64,000 bases of DNA from Pseudomonas sp. WJP1 (GCF_028471945.1 NZ_CP110128.1:2158501-2222500), one strand, 5' to 3'; shown: positions 9,072-18,037, counted from the stretch's first letter. The notes: generated by a model not told the origin, from the letters alone. Numbers and translations: made by a program.

Positions 9072-9087
9072 ATATCCAGATGGTTAT
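9072..9087 (-). promoter_or_regulatory. Candidate PcaQ-binding site upstream of pcaH
   Basis: On the minus strand the site reads ATAACCATCTGGATAT, i.e. ATAACC-N4-GGATAT. The PcaQ box I recall from rhizobia is ATAACC-N4-GGTTAA: left arm identical, right arm 4 of 6. It is about 115 nt upstream of the pcaH start and overlaps the 3' end of pcaQ, a suitable place for a LysR-type activator. Confidence 0.55.
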
Positions 9088-10013
9088 GGATACTGGCCTT
9101 CGCGATACTCCTGCCCGACCTCGCGCAGTGCCTCCACGCACCACTGCGCCGCCGGTGTCACCGGCAACGCAGGATTGGTGCACAGCCCCACGGAGCCACC
9201 CGGCTCACGCATGCCCAGGTCCAGCTCGACCAATTCACCCTGGCGCAAGTCCTGCCTGACCGCATCGAAAGGGGCGACCCAGATGGCCTGGCTGCACAGT
9301 ACGTAGCGCCGACTCAGGGCTACCGACAGGGTTTCCAGGCGTTGGCGTGACGGCGTTATCCCGTGCTGCACGAACAGGCTGTCGGCGAATTTGCGGATCG
9401 TGGTCCCCGCCGATGGCAATACCAGCGGATAGTCTTCGAGGTTTTTATTGCCCGACGGATCGGCGAGCACCGGATGGCCGCTGCGGACCACCAGGGTCAT
9501 GGATTCGCTGTACAGGTGTTCGAACGCCAACCCGAGGATCAGTGGGCTATCGGTCATGCGGCCGACCACCAGGTCCAGCTCGCCCACACGCAGTCGGGAC
9601 AGCAGATAGGCACTCGGACCGGTCACGATACTGACCACCAGCGCAGGGTGGCGGTCGTGCAGACGGCAGACCACTTCAGGTACCAACAGGCTTTCGACGG
9701 TGGACAGCACGCCGAGCTGCACGGTAATCGGCTCATGCACACCCGAGCGCAAACTGTTGACCCCGTCGCGCAGCGATTGCACGCTCGGCCCTGCGTATCG
9801 CAAGAAGGCCACGCCGGCTTCGGTCAGCGTCGAGCCCTTTTTCCCCCGTTCAAACAGCTTGGTATCGAGCAGGGTTTCCAGTTCCTTCAGGGTCTTGGAC
9901 AGCGCCGGCTGGCTGATCGCCAATTTGTCGCAGGCACGCGCCAGGCTGCCCTGGCGTGCCACCTCGAGAAAACACAGCAGATGACGGAATTTGATTCGGT
10001 TATCGATGTTCAA
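9084..10013 (-). CDS. pcaQ: LysR-type activator of the pca operon
   Basis: 309 residues. The N-terminal HTH (GSLARACDKLAISQPALSKTLKELE, about residues 22-46) and the inducer domain match PcaQ, including the RIKFRHLLCFLEV start and the LGVLSTVESLLVPEVVCRLH segment. PcaQ activates pcaHG in response to the beta-carboxymuconate/carboxymuconolactone intermediates in characterised relatives. It lies immediately upstream of and in the same direction as pcaHG, 127 nt apart, rather than divergent. Confidence 0.88.
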   Translation of the reverse strand: MNIDNRIKFRHLLCFLEVARQGSLARACDKLAISQPALSKTLKELETLLDTKLFERGKKGSTLTEAGVAFLRYAGPSVQSLRDGVNSLRSGVHEPITVQLGVLSTVESLLVPEVVCRLHDRHPALVVSIVTGPSAYLLSRLRVGELDLVVGRMTDSPLILGLAFEHLYSESMTLVVRSGHPVLADPSGNKNLEDYPLVLPSAGTTIRKFADSLFVQHGITPSRQRLETLSVALSRRYVLCSQAIWVAPFDAVRQDLRQGELVELDLGMREPGGSVGLCTNPALPVTPAAQWCVEALREVGQEYREGQYP

Positions 10014-10092
10014 TCGGGGGCTGCCTTTAGGGTTTGGCCTCTATTATTGTTGGATTTGCAGTGGTTGTGTGGTTGCTCCGGCCATTTTTTGG

Positions 10093-10400
10093 GGTACATA
10101 TCCATTGCTGGGGTAACGGCGGCTTATGGTTTCGCCCTTACGGCGACTCACTTTTTCAAACGCCAAAAAGTAAGCAAAAGGCTTTGCCCCACCACTCGGT
10201 GCCTCGCTAAGGCTCGGCATGCCCTCTCTCCGGCATTGCTCCGTGGGTCGCCGCGATGGGCCGTCCCTGGCCCAGCGCGGCTAAACCGGCGTCCTGCCGG
10301 TTTCCCCACTGCGCAATGCCTGCGTTCGGCCATCGTGGTTAACGGGGCACCCAAAATCTAAAGCCAAAGCGAGGCGGCCTTAAAGCCGACCTGAACTTTA
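10093..10400 (+). repeat. Dispersed intergenic repeat, copy 1
   Basis: About 308 bp beginning GTACATATCCATTGC and ending near the CCTTAAAGCCGACCTGA block. The same series of blocks (TAACGGC...CTTATGGTTTCGCCCTTACGGCGA; GGGTCGCCGCGATGGGCC; GCGGCTAAACCGGC; GCGAGGCGGCCTTAAAGCC) recurs near 48.4 kb and, inverted, near 48.85-49.15 kb. Small reading frames inside it are not genes. No transposase or terminal repeats are visible, so it is probably a non-autonomous or non-coding element. Confidence 0.85.
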
Positions 10401-10415
10401 CGGCTGTACCTGTTC

Positions 10416-10522
10416 CCCTGTGGGAGCCAGCCTGCTGGCGATGGGCTTCCAGGCAACGCGTTCATCCAGACAGGACGCGTTATCGTTGACGTCCATCGCG
10501 AGCAGGCTCGCTCCTACATGGG
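10416..10522. repeat. REPIN (pair of inverted REP palindromes)
   Basis: A REP-like arm GTGGGAGCCAGCCTGCTGG near 10420 and the opposite-orientation arm CGAGCAGGCTCGCTCCTAC near 10499 flank about 60 bp. This is the usual Pseudomonas REP doublet, mobilised in trans by a RAYT transposase that is not in this window. With copy 1 of the dispersed repeat it fills the 527-bp gap between pcaQ and the broken transporter; no gene is seen there. Confidence 0.8.
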
Positions 10523-10540
10523 ATCGGGGACAATCTGCGA

Positions 10541-11879
10541 TCAGGCCACAGCCCGCACACCTGCACCTTTCCCCTGCGCCTGCACATCATGCAGGGAAAT
10601 CCTCGACGTCTCCGGCAATGCCAGCCCACCCGCCAGAGCCAGCAATGCAATCGCGATCAGGTAGAACGCCGGCGACAAATTGCTGCCAGTAGTGCTGATC
10701 AGCCACGTCGCCACCAGCGGTGCCGTGCCGCCGAAAATCGTATACGCCATGTTGTAGGTGATCGCCGAGGCGGTGTAGCGCGTGCGGGTGGGGAAGGTTT
10801 CCGAGAGCAAGGCCGCCGTGACCACGCCACACAACACCGCGCCAACCGCCAGGAGCATGACACCCGCGACGGACGCCGCGAACGAGCCGGAGCTGGCCAT
10901 CAGGAACGAGGGATACACGGCCACGATCAACAGGGCGCAAGCGCTCATCACCGTCATTCGACGCCCGACCCGATCCGAATACAGCCCGGCCAGCGGGCAG
11001 ATCGCCGCGGCGAACAGCAAGGCAATCAGCGACACCAGCAACGCGGTGGCGCGGCTCAGGCCACCGGCGACTTGCAGGTAGGTCGCGAAGTAGGTGGTGA
11101 ACATGTAGAACGACAGCGCCGTGAGCGACACGAAGGCGCCCAGGCAACAGATGGCCGCGCCATGGTTGCGCAAGGTTTCCTTGAGGGGGGAATGGGCCAC
11201 GGCATGTTCCTCGGTCACCGCCTGGAAGGCCGGTGTCTCATCGAGCTTCCAGCGCAGGTAAAGGCCCACCAGGCCCAGCGGCGCGGCAATCAGGAACGGC
11301 AGGCGCCAGCCCCAGCTGCCCATTGCTTCGGCCGATAAGGACGCCTCGAGTGCGTAGGCCACCACGGCTGCGGCGGCGAAGGCGGAAAAGGTCGATACCG
11401 GTATGAAACTGCCGTACCAGGCGCGTTTATCGCTCGGGGCATGCTCCATCAGATAGGCACAGGCACCTGCGTATTCACCCCCGGCGGAAAAAACCCTGGG
11501 CGCAGCGGATCAGGGACAGAAGGATCGGCGCCGTGACGCCGATCGCGGCATAGGTTGGGAGCAGGCCGATCAAGGTCGTCGCACCGGCCATCAACAGGAT
11601 CGTCATCGCCAGGGTGCGCTTGCGGCCGATCCTGTCGCCCAGCATGCCGAAGAAAATCCCGCCAAGGGGCCGGAACGCAAAGGCCACGGCGAATACCGCA
11701 AAGGTCTTGAGCAGCGCGGCACTGGCATCGCCGCTGGGGAAAAACTGCTGGGCGATGGTCGTGGCCAAGAAGCCATAGACGGCGAAGTCGAACCATTCGA
11801 CGAAATTGCCGATGCCGGCAGCCACGATCACTCTTCTCAGTGTTTTCGGGCTGACTTGTTCCGTAGTTGTGCTCGTCAT
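10541..11879 (-). pseudogene. MHS-family (MFS) metabolite:proton symporter, interrupted by a +1 frameshift
   Basis: The N-terminal part reads from ATG 11879 ([22 protein letters not shown], then [21 protein letters not shown]), typical of the metabolite:H+ symporter family. At a run of six A (11488-11493 on the plus strand) the frame changes. With five A the protein would continue [20 protein letters not shown], the conserved family sequence, into the downstream frame at 10541-11449. As written, translation stops a few codons after the run. The restored product would be about 445 residues with 12 membrane segments. It lies between pcaQ and vanA, so an aromatic or dicarboxylic acid is a plausible substrate, but ProP-like relatives carry other solutes. 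A sequencing error in the homopolymer cannot be excluded. Confidence 0.85.
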
Positions 11880-12058
11880 GCTTGACCTCGACAGTTCGTC
11901 AGTGAGCTATCGATTATCGAGGCAGGCGCTGCAGCGGTTCACTTCAAAAGTGTCATCCACGTAGTCAGTACCGACGCCGCGCAGCAATCGGCGAGGTCAG
12001 CCAGAGGGCTTCGCCTGCACAAGGATTCGAAAGGTTGGATAAGACTGTTTTTGGCTTT

Positions 12059-12070
12059 AATGGATCCATT
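12059..12070. promoter_or_regulatory. VanR-type operator 1 of vanAB
   Basis: Perfect 12-bp palindrome AATGGATCCATT. The Caulobacter VanR operator I recall (ATTGGATCCAAT) has the same GGATCC core. It sits 36 bp upstream of a TTGACT -35 element at 12095-12100. Confidence 0.75.
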
Positions 12071-12121
12071 AAAATCCGTTTATCGGTAAAAAGCTTGACT
12101 GATATTGGATTATTCCGATTC

Positions 12122-12133
12122 AATGGATCCATA
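12122..12133. promoter_or_regulatory. VanR-type operator 2 of vanAB
   Basis: AATGGATCCATA, differing from operator 1 at one end base. It overlaps the likely -10 (TTCAAT, 12119-12124), 18 bp after TTGACT, and lies 26 bp before the vanA start. The centre-to-centre distance to operator 1 is 63 bp, six helical turns, so dimers would face the same side of DNA. Confidence 0.75.
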
Positions 12134-12159
12134 AAAACAAGCCTGTCCCGGAGATTCCT

Positions 12160-13218
12160 ATGTATCCGAAAAACACCTGGTATGTCGCCTGCACCCCCGA
12201 CGAGATTGCTTCCAAGCCCCTGGGGCGGCAAATATGCGGTGAGAAAATCGTCTTCTATCGCGGCCATGAAGGGCGCGTTGCCGCCGTCGAGGATTTTTGC
12301 CCGCATCGCGGTGCCCCCCTTTCGCTGGGGTATGTGGAGAATGGCAACCTGGTCTGTGGCTACCACGGCCTGGTGATGGGCTGTGACGGCAAGACCGTCG
12401 AAATGCCAGGTCAGCGCGTACGGGGTTTTCCGTGCAACAAGACTTACGCCGTTGAAGAGCGTTACGGATTCATCTGGGTCTGGCCCGGGGAACAGGACAA
12501 GGCCGATCCTGCGCTGATCCATCATCTGGAATGGGCGGTCAGCGATGAGTGGGCCTACGGCGGTGGGCTGTTCCACATCAATTGCGACTATCGACTGATG
12601 ATCGATAACCTGATGGACCTCACCCACGAAACCTACGTGCACGCCTCGAGCATCGGCCAGAAAGAGATCGATGAAGCGGCGCCGGTCACCACCGTCGAGG
12701 GTGACGAGGTGGTCACCGCGCGGCACATGGAAAACATCATGGCACCGCCGTTCTGGCGCATGGCCCTGCGTGGCAACAACCTGGCCGACGACGTGCCGGT
12801 GGACCGTTGGCAGATCTGCCGCTTCAGTCCACCCAGTCACGTGCTGATCGAGGTGGGGGTGGCCCACGCCGGCAAGGGCGGGTACAACGCCGAGCCGCAA
12901 CACAAGGCCGCGAGCATCGTGGTCGACTTCATTACCCCGGAAACCGAGACGTCGATCTGGTACTTCTGGGGCATGGCACGCAATTTCAATCCCCACGACG
13001 AAGCCCTGACCGCCACCATCCGCGAGGGCCAGGGCAAGATTTTCAGCGAAGACCTCGACATGCTCGAACAGCAGCAGAAAAACCTGCTGGCCAATCCCGA
13101 GCGTAACCTGCTCAAGCTCAATATCGATGCCGGTGGCGTGCAGTCCCGGCGCGTGCTGGAACGCCTCATCGCCCGAGAGCGGGCACCGGCAGTCGAGCTG
13201 ATTGCCGCGGTCAAGTAG
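12160..13218 (+). CDS. vanA: Vanillate O-demethylase, oxygenase subunit
   Basis: 352 residues. The Rieske [2Fe-2S] ligands are Cys47-His49 (CPHRG) and Cys66-His69 (CGYHG). The mononuclear Fe site is in DNLMDLTHETYVH with His156 and His161 and bridging Asp153. The overall sequence, from MYPKNTWYVACTPDEI onward, is that of VanA, which with VanB demethylates vanillate to protocatechuate and formaldehyde in the cytoplasm. Start at ATG 12160, after a GGAGA sequence. vanB follows after 87 nt. Protocatechuate formed feeds PcaHG. Confidence 0.96.
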   Translation: MYPKNTWYVACTPDEIASKPLGRQICGEKIVFYRGHEGRVAAVEDFCPHRGAPLSLGYVENGNLVCGYHGLVMGCDGKTVEMPGQRVRGFPCNKTYAVEERYGFIWVWPGEQDKADPALIHHLEWAVSDEWAYGGGLFHINCDYRLMIDNLMDLTHETYVHASSIGQKEIDEAAPVTTVEGDEVVTARHMENIMAPPFWRMALRGNNLADDVPVDRWQICRFSPPSHVLIEVGVAHAGKGGYNAEPQHKAASIVVDFITPETETSIWYFWGMARNFNPHDEALTATIREGQGKIFSEDLDMLEQQQKNLLANPERNLLKLNIDAGGVQSRRVLERLIARERAPAVELIAAVK

Positions 13219-13305
13219 CGAGGGCAGCGCCCTCGAGCGCTACGCCAGTCCACCCCCATTGATCCTGTTCGCGGCCACTGCGGTGGCCGGTCTTGAAGGT
13301 GCGCC

Positions 13306-14256
13306 ATGATTGAAGTCGTCGTGACATCCCGCAACAACGAAGCCTTGGATATTTGCAGCTACGAGTTGACCTGTGCCCAAGGCGGGGCATTGCCCGGCTT
13401 CAGTGCCGGGGCGCATATCGACGTGCACCTGCCCGGCGGATTGATTCGCCAGTACTCGCTGTGCAATCACCCGCAAGAGCGCCATCGCTACCTGATCGGC
13501 GTGCTCAAGGATGCCGCCTCGCGCGGTGGTTCCCAGAGCCTGCATGAGCACATCAGCAGTGGCGATCGGCTGTTCATCAGTGAACCGCGCAACCTTTTTC
13601 CGCTGGTGGCCGAGGGGCGGCGCAGCCTGTTGTTCGCCGGTGGCATCGGCATCACGCCGATTCTGTGCATGGCCGAGCAACTGGCCCACAGCGGTGCCGA
13701 TTTCGAACTGCATTACTGCGCTCGTTCCAGTGAGCGTGCGGCGTTTGTCGAGCGACTCAAAGGCGCATCCTTTGCCGATCGCGTGCACCTGCATTTCGAT
13801 GAAGAGGCTGATTCGCGCCTGGACGCCGCCAGGGTGCTGGCCAATCCTGAGCCGGACTTGCACTTGTATGTCTGCGGCCCATCAGGGTTCATGCAGCACG
13901 TGCTCGACAGCGCCAGGGCCCAGGGCTGGAGCGAGGGGCAGTTGCACCGTGAGTACTTCGCCGCGGCACCGGTGGACACCGCTGCCGATGGCGCGTTCCA
14001 GGTCAAGCTAGGCAGTAGCGGCCAGGTGTTCGACATTCCGGCCGACAAGACGGTGGTCCAGGTGCTGGAAAGTCACGGTGTCGAGATTGCGCTTTCCTGT
14101 GAGCAGGGCATCTGCGGAACCTGCCTGACCCGTGTGCTCGAAGGGGTGCCCGATCACCGTGACCTGTTCCTGACCGAGGAAGAGCAGGCGGCCAATGATC
14201 AGTTCACGCCGTGCTGTTCGAGGTCTCGCTCGGCGCTGTTGGTGCTGGATCTTTAA
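13306..14256 (+). CDS. vanB: Vanillate O-demethylase, oxidoreductase subunit
   Basis: 316 residues: N-terminal FMN-binding/ferredoxin-reductase barrel (GGLIRQYSLCNHP, RNLFPLV), NAD-binding domain (LLFAGGIGITPILCMAEQL, CGPSGFMQHV) and a C-terminal plant-type [2Fe-2S] domain with Cys265, Cys270, Cys273 and Cys303/304. This is the phthalate-dioxygenase-reductase architecture of VanB, which passes electrons from NADH to VanA. It is the second gene of vanAB and converges on vanR with a 9-nt gap. Confidence 0.96.
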   Translation: MIEVVVTSRNNEALDICSYELTCAQGGALPGFSAGAHIDVHLPGGLIRQYSLCNHPQERHRYLIGVLKDAASRGGSQSLHEHISSGDRLFISEPRNLFPLVAEGRRSLLFAGGIGITPILCMAEQLAHSGADFELHYCARSSERAAFVERLKGASFADRVHLHFDEEADSRLDAARVLANPEPDLHLYVCGPSGFMQHVLDSARAQGWSEGQLHREYFAAAPVDTAADGAFQVKLGSSGQVFDIPADKTVVQVLESHGVEIALSCEQGICGTCLTRVLEGVPDHRDLFLTEEEQAANDQFTPCCSRSRSALLVLDL

Positions 14257-14265
14257 GCCAGCCGA

Positions 14266-14979
14266 TCATTCGCCGCGTGAGATCACTTTCACCCGCTCGC
14301 CATGGCTGATTGCGCCGAAGACCTCGGCGTAACGCAGTGTCGCATTGGCGTGTTCGCGCATGATGGCTTCAGCGCGTGCACCCTGGCGGCTGACCAGCGC
14401 GTCGAAGACCGAGTGGTGCTGCATGTGGGCAAAGTTGAAGCGCCGGTATTCGCGCGCCATGTCTTCACGATCGATCGCCAGCGCCGACACTGAAGCGAAG
14501 GGGCGGTGGTCGTTGCGCGCCAGGGCTTCGGCAATGGCCGGGTTGGCGCTGCTTTCGACGATCACCTGATGAAAGCGCATGTTGAGGTCATGGAATGCCT
14601 CAAGGTCTTCTTCGGTCACGTAGCCTTTGTCGAACAGCGCATCGCCTTGCACCAGGCATTCGCGCAACGCCGCCTGCGCCTGTTCACTCAAGCCGCGTTC
14701 GGCGCTCTGCCGCGCCGCCAATCCCTCCAGCACCCCGCGCACCTCGACGGCTCCGGCGATATCGTCGGCACTCACCGAGCGTACCTGATAGCCCCGTCCG
14801 CCATGGCGCACCAGCAAGCCTTCCTGTTCCAGGGTGACGAAGGCCATGCGCACCGGCATGCGCGAGACGCCGAAACGTTCCGCCGTCGGAATTTCCATCA
14901 GCCGTTCGCCCGCCGCCAGCTCGCCCGAGGCGATCATTTTGCGCAGTGCGACCAGCACCATTTGACCCGGTTTGCTCAT
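14266..14979 (-). CDS. vanR: GntR/FCD-family repressor of vanillate genes
   Basis: 237 residues from the ATG at 14979, which has GGAAG upstream; an ATG at 15009 (MANHSLEVAC extension) is an alternative. Winged HTH: GERLMEIPTAERFGVSRMPVRMAFVTLEQEGLLVRHGGRGYQV. The FCD domain follows (FHDLNMRFHQVIVESSANPAI). It lies directly between vanB and the porin gene, and the ATGGATCCAT palindromes upstream of vanA and vanK are its likely operators; vanillate would relieve repression, as known for VanR in other proteobacteria. The substrate assignment rests on neighbours. Confidence 0.85.
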   Translation of the reverse strand: MSKPGQMVLVALRKMIASGELAAGERLMEIPTAERFGVSRMPVRMAFVTLEQEGLLVRHGGRGYQVRSVSADDIAGAVEVRGVLEGLAARQSAERGLSEQAQAALRECLVQGDALFDKGYVTEEDLEAFHDLNMRFHQVIVESSANPAIAEALARNDHRPFASVSALAIDREDMAREYRRFNFAHMQHHSVFDALVSRQGARAEAIMREHANATLRYAEVFGAISHGERVKVISRGE

Positions 14980-15033
14980 GCAGGCGACTTCCAGAGAGTG
15001 GTTCGCCATAGTAACGCAAGGAGGGGGCGGATG

Positions 15034-15054
15034 CAGGGGCGACAAGCGCCCCTG
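15034..15054 (-). terminator. GC-rich hairpin downstream of the porin gene
   Basis: Perfect 8-bp stem CAGGGGCG/CGCCCCTG with a 5-nt loop, 11 nt past the porin stop. No U tract follows on the minus strand, so termination strength is uncertain. Confidence 0.45.
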
Positions 15055-15064
15055 GTGGGGAGGG

Positions 15065-16315
15065 TCAGAGTGACAGTGGGTAGCTGACGATCACGCGGGT
15101 CTGATCGAAGTCGCTGTTGAAACTGCGACGGTTGGTGGCGTTGTTGATTCGCACGCTGAGGTTTTTCAGCGCGCCACTTTGCAGGGTGTAGCTGACCTCG
15201 GTGTCGCGTTCCCATTCCTTGCCGTTGCTGCCGGCCTTGGTGGTGGCGTCGTCGCCGTGGCCGTAGCGGGTCATCAGCAGCAAGCCGGGGATGCCGACGG
15301 CGACGAAGTTGTAATCGTAGCGAGCCTGCCACGAACGCTCATCGGCGTTACTGAAGTTGCCGTTGAACATGTCATTGCCCAGGGTGCGGCCACTGCTGCC
15401 ATACACGGACATCCAGCCGGTGTCGCCGCTGACCTTTTGCAGCCCCAGGTACAGGGTGTGGCCCCCCAGGTTGGCCGAGAACAGCCCGTAGGCGGTATGG
15501 CTTTGCACGTTGCCGATAAGGGCGCTGCCGTCATCCTTGTCGACGAAATAGCCCAGGTTCGCGCCGAGGGTCCAGTCACCGAATTTCTGTTTATGCAGCA
15601 GGTTCAGATAGCTTTGCTGATAGATGTCTTCGAGCTGCGAATACCAGGCGCCGACCAGGGTCTGTTGTTCGTTGAAGCGGTACTCGGCGCCCGCATAGTT
15701 GAAACCGTCCGACATGACGGTAGGCGCCGCCCAGGCCGAGAGGTCTTGCATGTTCGAGGAGTTGCGCAGGCTCACGTCGGTGTATCGACCTGCCTGCAGG
15801 TTCAGGCCAGGGAGCTCGCGGGACACCAGCATGGTGCCCTGGAAGGTCTGTGGCAGCAGGCGCCCGTCGTCGTAGCGCAACAGCGGAATATCCGGCATCA
15901 GCTCACCCAGCATCAGCTCCGTCTCGGACAAGCGCATTTTTGCCGCCACCCCGGCGCGCCCGTAGTTGTCGGCGGAGTGACCATCGTCGTGCACCGGTAG
16001 CAGCTCCGAACCGCTGCGTTGCGGGCCGCTGTCGAGCTTGACGCCAAGCATCGCTATGCCGTCCAGGCCAAAACCGAGCAAGCCGGGGGTGTAACCGGAA
16101 CTGAATTTGAGAATCGCGCCCTGGGCCCATTCTTCGATCTTGCTCTTGCTGGCGCCAGGATCGTTGAAGTCACGATTGAAGTAGTAATTGCGCAGCAGCA
16201 GGCTGGTCTTGGAGTCTTCGAAAAAGCCGCCGCTTTCGGCTTGCGCCGAAGGTAACAGGGCAAGCGCCATTGCACCGCCGAGCAGGGCCCGGGGAGGGAG
16301 GGGGAAGCTGGTCAT
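15065..16315 (-). CDS. OprD-family outer-membrane porin, OpdK-like (probable vanillate channel)
   Basis: 416 residues with a signal peptide (ALLGGAMALALLPSAQA, cleavage before ESGGFFED) and OprD-family features: early SKTSLLLRNYYFNRDF, the EEWAQG segment, SSNMQDLSAWA, and a final beta strand ending in SYPLSL. It forms an 18-strand substrate-selective barrel for carboxylates. Placement between vanR and the VanK-type symporter gene on the same strand indicates vanillate or related aromatic acids, as for OpdK of P. aeruginosa. It is transcribed after the symporter gene, with a hairpin between them. Confidence 0.9.
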   Translation of the reverse strand: MTSFPLPPRALLGGAMALALLPSAQAESGGFFEDSKTSLLLRNYYFNRDFNDPGASKSKIEEWAQGAILKFSSGYTPGLLGFGLDGIAMLGVKLDSGPQRSGSELLPVHDDGHSADNYGRAGVAAKMRLSETELMLGELMPDIPLLRYDDGRLLPQTFQGTMLVSRELPGLNLQAGRYTDVSLRNSSNMQDLSAWAAPTVMSDGFNYAGAEYRFNEQQTLVGAWYSQLEDIYQQSYLNLLHKQKFGDWTLGANLGYFVDKDDGSALIGNVQSHTAYGLFSANLGGHTLYLGLQKVSGDTGWMSVYGSSGRTLGNDMFNGNFSNADERSWQARYDYNFVAVGIPGLLLMTRYGHGDDATTKAGSNGKEWERDTEVSYTLQSGALKNLSVRINNATNRRSFNSDFDQTRVIVSYPLSL

Positions 16316-16345
16316 TATTGTTATTTTCCTGGGAGGATGTAGTCA

Positions 16346-16368
16346 GTAGCGGGGGCGGCCCCCGCTAC
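16346..16368 (-). terminator. Intercistronic hairpin between vanK-type and porin genes
   Basis: 11-bp perfect stem GTAGCGGGGGC/GCCCCCGCTAC, 15 nt past the symporter stop and 31 nt before the porin start. There is no U tract. It may lower porin expression or stabilise the upstream message rather than fully terminate. Confidence 0.45.
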
Positions 16369-16383
16369 CTCTTTGCAAAGGTG

Positions 16384-17718
16384 TCAGGCCTGGCTGAGTT
16401 GGGCGCCAGGCTGTGGTTGGGCACCAGGCCGCAGTGCCAAAAGCACAGCGGCGGCGATGACGAAAACCACGGCAAACACCCCATACAGGTGCAGGGGTTG
16501 CCAGCCACTGTCCAGCAACAGACCGGCGACGGTCGGCGAAAGAATCGCGCCGATGCGCCCGATACCGATGCCCCAACCGACCCCCGTCGTGCGCACCGAA
16601 GCGTCGTAGACAATCGGCGACAGTGCGTACAAACCCGCCACGCAACCGTTGGAGAACAGCCCGATCAACAGGCCCAGGCCGAGTGCCATTGCTACCGATG
16701 AAGCGGAGCCGACGAACAGTACCAACAGCCCCGCGGTGATCAGCATGAACAGCGACAGCACCCGGGTCAGCCGCCAGCGTGAGGCGAGGCCGCCAATCAG
16801 CGCGGCGCCGAAGATACCACCGACGCTCAGCAGCACACCGCCGCTGATGCCTTGCTGTGCCGACAGCCCTGCCGAGACCAGCAGCTTGGGCGTCCAGCTC
16901 ATCACGAAGTAAAAACCGAACATCACCAGGAAGAACAACAGCCAGATCAGCAGCGTGGTGCGCCGCGAATCAGGCGAGAGCAACTGCGCCAGGCGCCCAC
17001 GGCCTGAAGTCGGCGCAGAGAGGGCGACGGGCAGTTCGCGCAGTGCCGGCTGGCCGAGGCGAGCGGCCAGTCGATTGATGCGCGCCAGGGCGTTCGCCGG
17101 GCGGCGGGCGATCAGGAAATCCAGGGATTCCGGCAAATACAGCAGCACCAGGGGAATGACCGCCAGGGTCACGGCGCCACCGAACAGGAACACCGAGCGC
17201 CAGCCAAAGTGCGTCAGCAACCACACCGACAACAGCCCGCCCAAGGTCGCACCCAAGGCATAACCGGTCGATTGCAGGCTTACCGCCAGCCCGCGCCAGC
17301 GCTTGTTGGCGTATTCACTGGCAATCACGTTGCTGCTGGCCAGGATCCCGCCGATACCCAAGCCGGTCAGCCCGCGCAGTAGCGCCAGTTGCAGCGGCGT
17401 CTGGCTCAGCGCCGACAACAGCATGCCGATCCCCGAGAGCAGCAAGCAAAACAGGATCAGAGGGCGACGACCAAAGCGATCCGCCCATGGCGCGATGAAC
17501 AAAGAGCCCGCCGCCATGCCAAACAGCCCGGCACTCAACAGCAGCCCGATCTGCGCGCCGTTCAAGCCCCATTCGGCGGACACCGAGGAGGCCGTGAAGG
17601 CCATCACCAGCACGTCGAAGCCATCGATCATGTTCAGGACAATACAGATGCCCACGGCCAACCATTGGAAGTGCGCCATGGGGCGTTCATCTACCACGCT
17701 CTTGAGATCGACACTCAT
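16384..17718 (-). CDS. vanK: Aromatic acid:H+ symporter (AAHS family), VanK/PcaK-like
   Basis: 444 residues from the ATG at 17718 (MSVDLKSVVDERP); a longer in-frame start at 17766 is less likely. Twelve hydrophobic segments. The AAHS hallmark DGFD is in the first membrane helix and the loop 2-3 motif reads GRRP. The inner-membrane protein would import aromatic acids with protons. Its upstream region carries ATGGATCCAT palindromes like those of vanA and its neighbours are vanR and the OpdK-like porin, so vanillate is the likely substrate; protocatechuate is the alternative. Confidence 0.87.
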   Translation of the reverse strand: MSVDLKSVVDERPMAHFQWLAVGICIVLNMIDGFDVLVMAFTASSVSAEWGLNGAQIGLLLSAGLFGMAAGSLFIAPWADRFGRRPLILFCLLLSGIGMLLSALSQTPLQLALLRGLTGLGIGGILASSNVIASEYANKRWRGLAVSLQSTGYALGATLGGLLSVWLLTHFGWRSVFLFGGAVTLAVIPLVLLYLPESLDFLIARRPANALARINRLAARLGQPALRELPVALSAPTSGRGRLAQLLSPDSRRTTLLIWLLFFLVMFGFYFVMSWTPKLLVSAGLSAQQGISGGVLLSVGGIFGAALIGGLASRWRLTRVLSLFMLITAGLLVLFVGSASSVAMALGLGLLIGLFSNGCVAGLYALSPIVYDASVRTTGVGWGIGIGRIGAILSPTVAGLLLDSGWQPLHLYGVFAVVFVIAAAVLLALRPGAQPQPGAQLSQA

Positions 17719-17888
17719 GGCTGCCCCTCGAGAAGAGGCTGGGAAAAGGCAAAGCGAGAAAGGCACGCGTTGGTGGGTGCAAGCCGAAGCTTGAGCCCGA
17801 TTGAGAAGTCATTCATCCCGACACCCTTGTTATTTTTATGAGCGGGCAGGCGCTGTACCTGACACCGTGCAGTGCCAGTCAATCAATA

Positions 17889-17900
17889 TATGGATCCATT
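17889..17900. promoter_or_regulatory. VanR-type operator upstream of vanK
   Basis: TATGGATCCATT, sharing the 10-bp ATGGATCCAT core with the vanA sites. It lies about 170 bp upstream of the symporter start. The surrounding 17719-18086 region has no gene and is AT-rich around 17930-18000. Confidence 0.7.
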
Positions 17901-18025
17901 GAAAAGTGCTTTTGATCGGGGTTTTATCGATGGATTTCTTGTTTGTTAATAAATTCGTTAAAAATCAATAAGTTAATATAGTTTATAAAGTGTTCGATTA
18001 TCGGCCGTGTTTTTTGTGTTTGAGT

Positions 18026-18037
18026 AAAGGATCCATT
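18026..18037. promoter_or_regulatory. Second, weaker VanR-type operator upstream of vanK
   Basis: AAAGGATCCATT: half-site GGATCCATT identical to the vanA operators, left end degenerate. It is 137 bp (about 13 helical turns) from the 17889 site and 50 bp from the end of the neighbouring lipoprotein gene. Confidence 0.45.

Noticed and set aside
10148..10354. 68-codon frame in repeat copy 1
   Set aside because: Same repeat sequence; a similar frame occurs near 48.9 kb by repetition, not by selection.
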